This document shows, one piece after another, positions 1 to 5,152 of a DNA stretch of 6,070 nucleotides (within the stretch, counting starts at the first letter, position 1; every line of letters starts with the position of its first letter). The DNA is from Spartobacteria bacterium (GTDB taxonomy: Bacteria; Verrucomicrobiota; Verrucomicrobiae; Chthoniobacterales; UBA6821): NCBI GenBank assembly GCA_003136515.1, contig PLEU01000089.1, positions 1 to 6,070 on the forward strand, in the 5' to 3' direction. Under the pieces are notes generated by a model. That model was not told the origin of the DNA and did no database searches. It saw only the letters and a list, made by a program, of their open reading frames with translations. A program made the position numbers and the translations under genes.

Positions 1-363
1 CTCATTGAAATCTACCAGTGCTTCTGTGATGCGACTCGTCTTCGTATCATTCACTTGCTGACAAAAGGGCCTCTTTGCGTTTGCCACTTTCAGAATGTTC
101 TTGAAGTTCCCCAGACGAAGGTCTCACAACATTTGGCTTATCTCCGGAAGAAGAAAATGGTGGAGACGACGCGCCACGGGCAATGGATCATTTACAGCCT
201 TCCCGCCAAGCCGACTGTGGAGCTTGAAAACAACCTGAAGTGCCTTCAGGACTGTGCTCAAGCGGACAAACGTTTTCGTGCTGACATCAAACGATTGAAC
301 GCAGTGCGTGGGGAGAGCGAATGGGTTGCTGACGCCATGAAACAAAAACTAGCTTGTTGCTAA
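1..363 (+). CDS. arsR: ArsR-family arsenite-responsive repressor, 5' end outside window
   Basis: This is a winged-helix metalloregulator of the ArsR/SmtB family, expected to repress the ars operon until arsenite binds. The frame is open from base 1, so the start lies upstream of the window. 120 residues are visible and probably only a few are missing, because the family is usually about 110-120 residues. A TTG at 55 would cut off the first helices and is not the start. Visible residues 24-30 (PLCVCHF) carry the Cys-Val-Cys arsenite-binding motif at the DNA-binding helix. Residues 38-50 (PQTKVSQHLAYLR) form the recognition helix, and 54-66 form the wing (VETTRHGQWIIYS). Extra cysteines occur at visible positions 81 and 85 and as a terminal Cys-Cys pair. 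acr3 follows after 67 bp on the same strand. The promoter and operator are outside the window. Confidence 0.93.
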   Translation, partial: LIEIYQCFCDATRLRIIHLLTKGPLCVCHFQNVLEVPQTKVSQHLAYLRKKKMVETTRHGQWIIYSLPAKPTVELENNLKCLQDCAQADKRFRADIKRLNAVRGESEWVADAMKQKLACC

Positions 364-430
364 AATGAGTCCCGAAAAACACCACGAAGGAAATAGGCAA
401 TAAGGAAGGCATAGATTCTTACCAAACCGC

Positions 431-1510
431 ATGAATACATTGGAACGTCTCGATTTTTTTGAGAGGTACCTCTCTCTTTGGGTACTGGTCTGTATGGCAA
501 TCGGAATCGCCCTGGGGAAAATGTTTCCCAATCTTACCCTCACAATAAGTCACGAAGAGTTCGGAACGGGCTCCCATGTCAACATCGCTATCGCCGTCCT
601 GATTTGGCTCATGATCTATCCTATGATGCTCAAAATCGACTTTGGTGGCATTAATGGTGTATTCGCTAAACCGAAGGGTTTGTTGGTCACACTTTTCGTG
701 AACTGGATTGTGAAGCCACTCAGCATGACCCTTCTCGGCTGGATTTTCATTCAGTGGCTTTTTTCACGGGTTCTTGGATGGATCGAACCGCAGACTGCTG
801 CGAACTATGTTGCCGGTTTGATCATTCTCGCGGCTGCACCCTGCACCGCCATGGTTTTCGTCTGGAGTTATCTGACCGATGGAGATGGTTCGTACACCCT
901 TGCGCAGGTCGCCATCAACGACCTCATTATGGTCTTTGCCTTTGCTCCCATTGTCATGCTTCTGGCGGGGGTAAGCGGAGTCCATATTCCCGCTCAAGTT
1001 CTGATTACCTCAGTAGTAGTCTTTATCATTATCCCGCTGGTGGCGGGCTGGCTGAGCCGCAATGTCTTGATCAAGGCCAAGGGCCTATCTTGGTTTGATC
1101 ATGCCTTCCTGCCGAAGTTTCGGCCTGTTGCGATCTTGTCCCTGCTTGCCACGCTCACCCTGATCTTCGCCTTTCAGGCTGAGAATATCCTGACGAATTG
1201 GGCAACTGTGATCCTCCTCGCCATTCCCATTATTATTCAAGTGTATTTCAATTCAGGTCTGACCTACTGGCTCATGCGTCAATTTGGCGTCAGGCACGAT
1301 ATAGCGACTCCCGGAGCCCTGATTGGTGCAAGCAACTTTTTTGAACTTGCTGTCGCAGTTGCCATCACCTTGTTCGGAACGACAAGTCCCGCCGCACTTG
1401 CCACCGTGGTGGGAGTTCTGGTTGAAGTGCCCGTAATGTTGTCGGTCTGCCAAATCTGCACCGGCAGCAGACAGTGGTATCAACGTGGCCTTCCCTCTGT
1501 CGGCTTATAG
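431..1510 (+). CDS. acr3: Acr3-family arsenite efflux permease
   Basis: This inner-membrane carrier exports arsenite and is a member of the Acr3 family (BART superfamily), not the ArsB antiporter family. The product has 359 residues, normal for the family. About ten hydrophobic segments can be traced, roughly at 13-31, 51-67, 84-110, 125-147, 159-180, 187-206, 231-250, 256-276, 294-315 and 322-343. The signature [15 protein letters not shown] holds the conserved cysteine (Cys138), and [14 protein letters not shown] holds the conserved glutamate (Glu305); both are known to be essential in characterised Acr3 proteins. The ATG at 431 places the usual short N-terminus (RYLSLWV) before the first helix. 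No good Shine-Dalgarno sits close by: a purine run at 401-407 is too far upstream. It lies between arsR and arsC and was probably co-transcribed with both. Confidence 0.96.
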   Translation: MNTLERLDFFERYLSLWVLVCMAIGIALGKMFPNLTLTISHEEFGTGSHVNIAIAVLIWLMIYPMMLKIDFGGINGVFAKPKGLLVTLFVNWIVKPLSMTLLGWIFIQWLFSRVLGWIEPQTAANYVAGLIILAAAPCTAMVFVWSYLTDGDGSYTLAQVAINDLIMVFAFAPIVMLLAGVSGVHIPAQVLITSVVVFIIIPLVAGWLSRNVLIKAKGLSWFDHAFLPKFRPVAILSLLATLTLIFAFQAENILTNWATVILLAIPIIIQVYFNSGLTYWLMRQFGVRHDIATPGALIGASNFFELAVAVAITLFGTTSPAALATVVGVLVEVPVMLSVCQICTGSRQWYQRGLPSVGL

Positions 1511-1535
1511 ATTACGTGACCACAATTTTTTAATC

Positions 1536-1994
1536 ATGAATACTAAACCCGTTGTTCTCATTCTCTGTACCGGAAATTCTTGCCGAAGCCATTTGGCAGA
1601 AGGGATCCTTCAAGAAGCCGCTGGAGACCTCATCGAAGTACAAAGTGCTGGATCTAACCCTGCGGGGTACGTCCACTCCAAAGCCATCGAAGTCATGAAG
1701 GAAATCGGGATAGATATTTCCGATCACACCTCTAAGCACATGAACGAGTTCCTAGATCGCAAAATTGATACTATTATCACCGTTTGTGGAAATGCAGACC
1801 AAGCCTGCCCAATGTTCCCGGGTCAAGTGAATCGTTTTCACTGGGGCTTTGATGATCCTGCGCATGCCAAGGGGACAGATGAGGAAATCACAGCGGAATT
1901 TCGCCGGGTTCGAGATCAGATAAAAATGGTTTTTGAAGCTTATGCCGCCGGGCTTCATACCTCATATAGCCATGTCGTTGCTTACTCCGGTTAA
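1536..1994 (+). CDS. arsC: Arsenate reductase, thioredoxin-coupled (LMW-PTPase fold)
   Basis: This cytoplasmic enzyme reduces arsenate to arsenite, the substrate of the neighbouring Acr3. The product has 152 residues from ATG 1536. The N-terminal P-loop is CTGNSCR (Cys11 to Arg17, pattern CX5R). The relay cysteines are Cys84 and Cys91 in [11 protein letters not shown], spaced seven apart as in Staphylococcus/Bacillus ArsC. The general acid is Asp107 in the WGFDDPA motif. This complete triple-cysteine set identifies the thioredoxin-dependent class rather than the glutaredoxin class. The frame is open further upstream to a GTG at 1485, inside acr3, which would add 17 residues. I prefer 1536 because the family begins just before the first beta strand. 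The gap after acr3 is 25 bp. No Shine-Dalgarno is visible, so translation may depend on coupling to acr3. The tail after residue 140 is slightly longer than the minimal family. Confidence 0.95.
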   Translation: MNTKPVVLILCTGNSCRSHLAEGILQEAAGDLIEVQSAGSNPAGYVHSKAIEVMKEIGIDISDHTSKHMNEFLDRKIDTIITVCGNADQACPMFPGQVNRFHWGFDDPAHAKGTDEEITAEFRRVRDQIKMVFEAYAAGLHTSYSHVVAYSG

Positions 1995-2323
1995 AACATT
2001 TGCGAGATAGGGACTCATAGAAAATGAAAAGATGCTGCGCTGTGGCTCGGAGATCTCGACTGATTGCTCCGAATCTGGAGCAGTAGAATGAGAGACCTTC
2101 AAGAGCTTTGTCATTTGGAATATGGATTAGCGCGCCAAGCGCACGCGGTTAGAATGGATAGTAATGGGGGAGGTAGACACAGATCGTCCAAACCTATTCC
2201 ACAAAAATACGAAATCAACCAGTCGAATCAACTTGTCGACTTCGGCGTATAAAAGTGAGCAATTTCACACTCAGGCATTCTCTGGATGTCGCTGCTAGAA
2301 ACGATGTCGTGGGCACCACAAAA
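1995..2323. other. Intergenic stretch without a convincing gene
   Basis: These 329 bp lie between the ars operon and the tRNA-like fragment. Short open frames exist, the longest on the + strand at 2064-2252, but they show no family resemblance, no ribosome site and no coding-like composition. Two small hairpins are visible. One is TGCTCC/GGAGCA at 2065-2082 with a 6-nt loop; it could mark the end of the ars transcript but has no T-run. The other is AGTCGA/TCGACT at 2221-2241 with a 9-nt loop. Nothing else is recognised. Confidence 0.6.
2065..2082 (+). terminator. Hairpin downstream of arsC, possible weak terminator
   Basis: A perfect 6-bp stem (TGCTCC pairing with GGAGCA) has a 6-nt loop and begins 71 bp after the arsC stop. 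No run of Ts follows, so it is not a canonical intrinsic terminator. It could be an RNA 3'-end stabiliser or chance. Confidence 0.25.
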
Positions 2324-2344
2324 TGGCGGAGGGGGTGGGATTCG
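2324..2344 (-). mobile_element. tRNA 3'-end fragment, probable attachment site of an integrative element
   Basis: Read on the minus strand, this 21-bp block is the last part of a tRNA gene. It contains CGAAT of the T-loop, CCCAC of the T-stem, CCCCTCC of the acceptor stem, G73, and an encoded CCA end. A G discriminator after CTCC best fits a tRNA-Ser with a GGAGGGG acceptor 5' strand. The match stops abruptly at 2344: beyond it (2345 onward) there is no T-stem 5' strand, anticodon arm or D-arm, so it is not a tRNA gene. Duplicated tRNA 3' ends of this kind are what tyrosine-recombinase elements leave as the distal attachment site. In that arrangement the CCA side faces the chromosome and the T-loop side faces the element, which puts the element to the right (2345 and up) and the ars operon outside. 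No integrase is in the window. Confidence 0.72.
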
Positions 2345-2388
2345 GCGAAAAATCTGCGGTTATCGAGGCTTATTTTAACTCTTTTATC

Positions 2389-2443
2389 AGACTACTCAAC
2401 CACTTTCCGGTCACTATCCCCCCACTACTCCCTCACTATCCGG
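2389..2443 (+). repeat. Five tandem 11-bp repeats next to the att-like site
   Basis: Five contiguous 11-bp units begin at 2389, 2400, 2411, 2422 and 2433. They are agactactcaa, ccactttccgg, tcactatcccc, ccactactccc and tcactatccgg. Positions 3-5 (act) and 9 (c) are invariant, and the consensus is roughly YCACTAYYC plus two variable bases. A possible sixth, out-of-phase copy (8 of 11 matching unit 2) lies at 2449-2459. TTCCGG at 2405-2410 and CCGGAA at 2440-2445 also form an inverted pair around units 3 and 4. The period is about one helical turn, so bound proteins would sit on one DNA face. Placed 45 bp from the tRNA fragment on the inferred element side, the array could be arm-type sites for an integrase or sites for an excisionase; that function is inference. 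Confidence 0.6.
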
Positions 2444-2520
2444 AAGGGACACTTTTAGGTACACCAAGGGGTTGTTTTTCTGTCCAGCAGGTAATGTTTG
2501 ATCCCTTGGAAAGGATGGAA

Positions 2521-2823
2521 TCACGCAGTAGTAAGAGTCAGTACCGCTGGATGTACAATCTTCTTGATGGAGGGCAATTTCTCTCGCTGCGCCTTGTTGA
2601 GGTCGTACTCGGCTTGCAACCGGATCAGGAGTTCTGCGGGAACCTTCGCATATTGCTCGAACCGTAGGGCTGTATCGACTGAAACCCCCTTTCTACCGGC
2701 AAATATATCGCTGAGGCGTGAACGGGGAATGCCCATATCTCTGGCAGCCTGAGCGGGCTTGATGCTGAGTTCCTCCAAAGTGTCTTCGATGATGCCGGAT
2801 GCCGCATTTGAATGGATGATCAT
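2521..2823 (-). CDS. higA: HigA-family antitoxin (XRE helix-turn-helix)
   Basis: This is the antitoxin and autorepressor of a HigBA module: it neutralises HigB and binds the operon's operator. The product has 100 residues, the usual length. The N-terminus is a short strand/helix region, and an XRE-type helix-turn-helix spans about 22-42 (KPAQAARDMGIPRSRLSDIF). The HigA signature follows: GRKGVSVDTALRFEQY at 43-58 and the helix with LLIRLQAEYDL at 65-75. The ATG at 2823 overlaps the higB stop by 4 bp (ATGA), the order toxin then antitoxin being typical of hig loci. A GAGGA ribosome site lies inside the end of higB (2833-2837, 9 nt before the start), so the antitoxin has both its own initiation signal and coupling. 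It is the last gene before the att-like region, and I see no clear terminator after it. Confidence 0.92.
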   Translation of the reverse strand: MIIHSNAASGIIEDTLEELSIKPAQAARDMGIPRSRLSDIFAGRKGVSVDTALRFEQYAKVPAELLIRLQAEYDLNKAQREKLPSIKKIVHPAVLTLTTA

Positions 2824-3128
2824 TGGTGTGTGTCCTCGATTTTTACCAGCTCCACATTGGAGAGATTATCTTTCTCCCAAGAGAAGGTAATCCGCCATTT
2901 GGATCTTCGGTTGTTTGCATCTATGGAATAACGATTGGTTCCTTTCAGTGCGTGGTAGTGAGCTGGAGGGGTGAGTAGGAGTTGTTTTTCGGTGGCTGCA
3001 TTCAGCAGGCGCAACCGCTCCTGAGCTTTATTGATCCGCAAATCCCCAAGGGCTTTTGCTTCTTGCCTTGTGAGCTTTTCACCCTTGAATATTTTTTCTG
3101 TGGATTCATCTGCAAAACTCAAGATCAC
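2820..3128 (-). CDS. higB: HigB-type toxin, RelE/ParE-superfamily mRNA interferase
   Basis: This is the predicted toxin of the HigBA pair; characterised HigB proteins cleave mRNA on the ribosome. The product has 102 residues. The N-terminus MILSFADESTEKIF matches the start of plasmid killer (HigB) proteins. The central RLRLLNAATEKQLLLTPP and ALKGTNRYSID segments and the C-terminal strands with SKWRITFSWE (75-84) and VELVKIED fit the RelE-like fold. Basic residues Arg74, Arg75 and Arg79 are likely RNA-contacting, by family analogy only. The start is a GTG at 3128. There is no Shine-Dalgarno, and the best promoter would begin transcription almost at this codon, so the mRNA may be leaderless. 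The stop overlaps the higA start by 4 bp. The nitroreductase ends 37 bp upstream on the same strand. No truncation is seen, so the pair looks intact. Confidence 0.92.
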   Translation of the reverse strand: MILSFADESTEKIFKGEKLTRQEAKALGDLRINKAQERLRLLNAATEKQLLLTPPAHYHALKGTNRYSIDANNRRSKWRITFSWEKDNLSNVELVKIEDTHQ

Positions 3129-3135
3129 AAGGAAT

Positions 3136-3164
3136 ATTGTTCTCTAAAAAGAGAACTTTGTCAA
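3136..3164 (-). promoter_or_regulatory. Predicted higBA promoter
   Basis: On the minus strand a perfect -35 hexamer TTGACA (3164-3159) is followed by a 17-bp spacer and AACAAT (3141-3136), matching the -10 consensus at 4 of 6. It begins right after the nitroreductase stop codon (3166-3168). A start about 7 nt downstream of the -10 would fall at 3128-3130, on or beside the GTG start of higB. Confidence 0.6.
3139..3156. promoter_or_regulatory. Palindromic operator of higBA
   Basis: The perfect inverted repeat GTTCTCT-AAAA-AGAGAAC has 7-bp arms and a 4-bp centre. It fills most of the spacer between the predicted -35 and -10 boxes and overlaps the -10 box by three bases. A dimeric XRE repressor such as HigA, alone or with HigB, would block RNA polymerase here. 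The identity of the binding protein is inferred from position and family behaviour. Confidence 0.68.
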
Positions 3165-3165
3165 T

Positions 3166-3819
3166 TTAGATTGTTTTGATCAACTCGAAATGGGGCATCC
3201 GCACTTTGGCAAGTGAGGCATATTTATCCTCGGCACTGCGATAGCCGGCAGCAACAACAACAACGGAAGCAAATCCCTGTTCTTTGAGTTCAAGGAGGGC
3301 ATCATACTCCGCAGGCACGAACCCTTCCATTGGGCAGGTATCCACACCTAGCAAAGCAGCAGAAGTCATCAGGTTGCCAAGGGAGATAAATGCTTGGAGA
3401 GCAGTCCAATGAGGGATGTCAACTTCGCTCCCCGGATTAGTGAGAAACGTCCCCATTGTGCTGCGGAAACCATTGAGCGATTCGCGAGGAACATTGCGGA
3501 CTTCAACGATTCTGTCCATGTAGTGATCCATCTCTACATCGGTCATGGCCGTACGGACGGCAAAAACGATCAGGTGCGATGCATCAACGATCTGGCGTTG
3601 TCCCCAGGAATGAGGAAGGAGTTTCTCTCTCATTGCCGGATCTTTGATCACAAGGAAGCGATAGGGTTGAAGTCCGAAGGAGGAGGGTGAAAGGACAAGA
3701 GTCTCTTCCAAAGCCTTCCAAGTAGTTTCAGGAATGATTCGAGCAGGGTCAAAGCTCTTCGTTGCATAGCGCCAGTTGAGCGCTTCGAGAAGCTGATCTT
3801 CAGGAATTGAATGATTCAT
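3166..3819 (-). CDS. NAD(P)H-dependent nitroreductase, NfsB-like flavoprotein
   Basis: This is a predicted cytoplasmic FMN-dependent oxidoreductase of the nitroreductase family, which reduces nitroaromatics, quinones or related electrophiles with NAD(P)H by a two-electron route. The product has 217 residues, the same length as E. coli NfsB. Visible FMN-site features include WRYATKSFDP (16-25, with Arg17 and Lys21), SPSSFGLQPYRF (44-55), the flavin-contacting PMEG (163-166) and the C-terminal LAKVRMP (203-209), whose Lys205 and Arg207 match phosphate-binding residues of NfsB. The ATG at 3819 gives the usual N-terminus; no Shine-Dalgarno is seen. The secreted-protein gene ends 20 bp upstream on the same strand, so the two may be co-transcribed. 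The natural substrate cannot be told from sequence. The gene looks intact. Confidence 0.93.
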   Translation of the reverse strand: MNHSIPEDQLLEALNWRYATKSFDPARIIPETTWKALEETLVLSPSSFGLQPYRFLVIKDPAMREKLLPHSWGQRQIVDASHLIVFAVRTAMTDVEMDHYMDRIVEVRNVPRESLNGFRSTMGTFLTNPGSEVDIPHWTALQAFISLGNLMTSAALLGVDTCPMEGFVPAEYDALLELKEQGFASVVVVAAGYRSAEDKYASLAKVRMPHFELIKTI

Positions 3820-3839
3820 GGTGAGGGATCGGATAAGCG

Positions 3840-4361
3840 TTACTGAGGTGCAGTAGTTTGACGCGTTGTCGTTGTGGAGGAGGTTGCAGGTGCAATTTCA
3901 GTATTACTGCTAAACAAGACCTTCCTGTCGCTGTCATAAGCAGATGAAGGGCGTGTTGAAGCAATTATACTGCCACTCGAATTTCGTATCTTAAATTCAG
4001 AACGGACCGGGAGGGCGGAGATGTCATCTCCTTCCATATTGGTCAAATGACCAATGGTATCGTTATCACTGTTATAGACTCTACCATCGGCTCGAGCATG
4101 GATCGCCTCTCCGTCATGCAGTGAATCGCCATGTCTCTTGTTGATGTAAAGCGATACTGGCTCCATCGTGGTCACAGTGGTCGTTTGAACAATTTCGGCT
4201 GGTGTTGGAGTAGGTGTCGACTGTGTTGTCGTTGTGGTTGTTGTGCTCGATGAGTCCTGAGCCAAGGTGGAGGTTACGGCTGAAATCAAGATTATCATCG
4301 CAAGCAATGGGACGCTAGTAACGGCTACTTGAGGATGAGGATGGGCTGATTTGGTTTTCAT
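3840..4361 (-). CDS. Small exported Thr-rich protein of unknown function
   Basis: I do not recognise a family. The 173-residue product starts at ATG 4361. A basic, His/Pro-containing N-terminus (MKTKSAHPHPQ) and a hydrophobic core at about 16-30 are followed by STLAQDS, giving a likely signal peptidase I site after Ala34. The mature protein begins with a low-complexity Ser/Thr/Pro linker (about 36-66, including a run of seven Thr) and ends with another Thr/Ser tract (160-170). A compact central part lies at about 67-153 (EPVSLYINKRHGD, DGRVYNSDNDTIGHLTN, FKIRNSSGSIIAST, DRKVLFSS). The repeated short strand-like units, including a 'DGRVYNSDNDTIGHL' surface-type element, suggest a small beta-rich domain. 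The protein is probably periplasmic, envelope-attached or extracellular. It lies 20 bp upstream of the nitroreductase in the same direction. Confidence 0.75.
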   Translation of the reverse strand: MKTKSAHPHPQVAVTSVPLLAMIILISAVTSTLAQDSSSTTTTTTTQSTPTPTPAEIVQTTTVTTMEPVSLYINKRHGDSLHDGEAIHARADGRVYNSDNDTIGHLTNMEGDDISALPVRSEFKIRNSSGSIIASTRPSSAYDSDRKVLFSSNTEIAPATSSTTTTRQTTAPQ

Positions 4362-4392
4362 AATATATGTGTTGCTGATTGGTGTGTTATCG

Positions 4393-4421
4393 AAGCTTTA
4401 TTGATTCACAACAATGCCACG
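4393..4421 (-). promoter_or_regulatory. Possible promoter of the secreted protein-nitroreductase pair
   Basis: On the minus strand, upstream of the ATG at 4361, a weak TTGTTG / 17 bp / GATAAC arrangement can be drawn within the AT-richer stretch between the secreted gene and the transaldolase remnant. Both boxes match the consensus at only about 4 of 6, so this is a candidate only. Confidence 0.22.
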
Positions 4422-4450
4422 CAATCGGATGCTGTGATATGGGGTGAATA

Positions 4451-4702
4451 GCCACTCCTTTCACCGTGAACTCCATGCCCGAGGAAACTTTGAAAGCCTT
4501 CGCCAATCACCGCGAGCTCGACCCAATCCTGTCGGCGGATGGGAGTCATGGCTAAAAGGTTTTGGAGCAGTTCGTCGAAGCTGGTGTAGACCTGGAAAGT
4601 CTGCCCGATCAGGTCGAGGGCGCAAAATCGTTTGTGAAGTCTTGGAACGAACTGATGACAGTGATTGCCCCAAAGAGTGAAGCGCTGAAGAAAGCGGCTT
4701 AG
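4451..4702 (+). pseudogene. 3' remnant of a transaldolase gene with an in-frame stop
   Basis: Frame 3 encodes the C-terminal part of a transaldolase (sedoheptulose-7-phosphate:glyceraldehyde-3-phosphate dihydroxyacetone transferase, pentose phosphate pathway). The order is TPFTVNSMPEETLKAFANH, then LSADGSHG, a TAA stop at 4553-4555, then KVLEQFVEAGVDLESL, GAKSFVKSWNELM and a lysine/alanine-rich end at TAG 4702. This matches the family pattern in which a VNTMP..TL.AF.DHG element is followed by a helix with GxDxxxL and then a conserved FVKSWN/EL segment. Only about 80 of more than 300 codons remain, so the Schiff-base lysine and barrel core are missing. A TGA at 4445-4447 closes the frame upstream. 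The stop replaces the position of the usual glutamate before KVL, consistent with a single G-to-T change. It is not a functional enzyme. Confidence 0.8.
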
Positions 4703-4799
4703 TCCTAGATTAAGCCTTTGACTTCTCTATCGAAAAACGCAGGGAAGCAGAAGGGTTTCACCCCATAGAAAATCCTCTTGAAATTCTTATGGTGAGTTC

Positions 4800-4985
4800 A
4801 TGCAAATCCCAAACAAAGTCATTCTAGGTAGTTTCAAAGAATTACCCCCAATAGGAACTGAAGAAGATATGGAAGCATTCATAGCTCAACTAGTAAAAGC
4901 TTCGGGCATTGACAGCGGAAGTGACGACAATTCTATTGGCGCTGGAGGTAAGATAGAACTACCTGAACCAGGTTCTTTTTATTGA
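4800..4985 (+). CDS. Small acidic protein of unknown function, probably the 5' half of a split gene
   Basis: I do not recognise a family. The ATG at 4800 is preceded by GGTGAG (4791-4796), the best ribosome-site match among the + strand genes, although the 3-nt spacing is short. The 61-residue product is acidic, with a likely helix at about 20-36 (TEEDMEAFIAQLVKASG), a flexible Ser/Gly/Asp segment (37-49) and IELPEPGSFY at the end. The stop comes just after a run of five Ts (4976-4980). Directly beyond it the +1 frame stays open to 5127 with protein-like sequence, so the intact gene was probably about 107 codons. This could be a frameshift mutation, a sequencing error, or programmed +1 slippage. 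Confidence 0.5.
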   Translation: MQIPNKVILGSFKELPPIGTEEDMEAFIAQLVKASGIDSGSDDNSIGAGGKIELPEPGSFY

Positions 4986-5127
4986 GGGCATATGGATTAA
5001 GGCCTCACAAATATTTTATGAAACACGCTGTTACAACCGTTCACTAATCGCATTTATGCAGGGGAAATGGGTCGTGATTGTAGAGAACGAAATTGGAGAA
5101 CTAGAAGCCCATCCTCTTCCTATTTGA
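4978..5127 (+). pseudogene. Frameshifted 3' half of the small unknown gene
   Basis: The frame starting at 4978 (FIEGIWIKASQIFYE..., later QGKWVVIVENEIGELEAHPLPI, stop TGA 5125-5127) contains about 49 codons with a regular hydrophobic and aromatic pattern and a strand-like WVVIVEN. It has no good start of its own: the first ATG in frame is at 5056 with no ribosome site. It joins the 4800-4985 frame precisely if one T is removed from the five-T run, giving LPEPGSF-IEGIWIKAS. I read the two parts as one broken or shifted gene. No family is recognised. It ends 25 bp before the CMD-like gene, so the two may form a transcription unit. Confidence 0.5.
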
Positions 5128-5152
5128 GAAATACCAAAACGCCAATCCGAAG

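Noticed and set aside
1485..1535. GTG-initiated longer form of ArsC
   Set aside because: The added 17 residues overlap acr3 and lie before the usual N-terminus of the family; ATG 1536 fits better.
2064..2252. 62-codon open frame after arsC
   Set aside because: It has no ribosome site and a random-looking composition, and it starts inside a hairpin.
2389..2443. CRISPR-like array
   Set aside because: The repeats are 11 bp, contiguous and without spacers, and there are no cas genes.
2255..2458. Open frame containing the peptide KWRRGWDS
   Set aside because: This peptide is the well-known spurious translation of a reversed tRNA 3' end, and the rest of the frame runs over the 11-bp repeats.
2323..2667. 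114-codon open frame on the + strand
   Set aside because: It begins in the tRNA fragment, crosses the repeats and then overlaps higA in antisense; it has no family resemblance.
3394..3690. 98-codon open frame on the + strand
   Set aside because: It is antisense to the well-supported nitroreductase gene.
4444..4680. 78-codon open frame on the + strand
   Set aside because: It lies in another frame over the transaldolase remnant. Only the remnant frame shows homology-like sequence.
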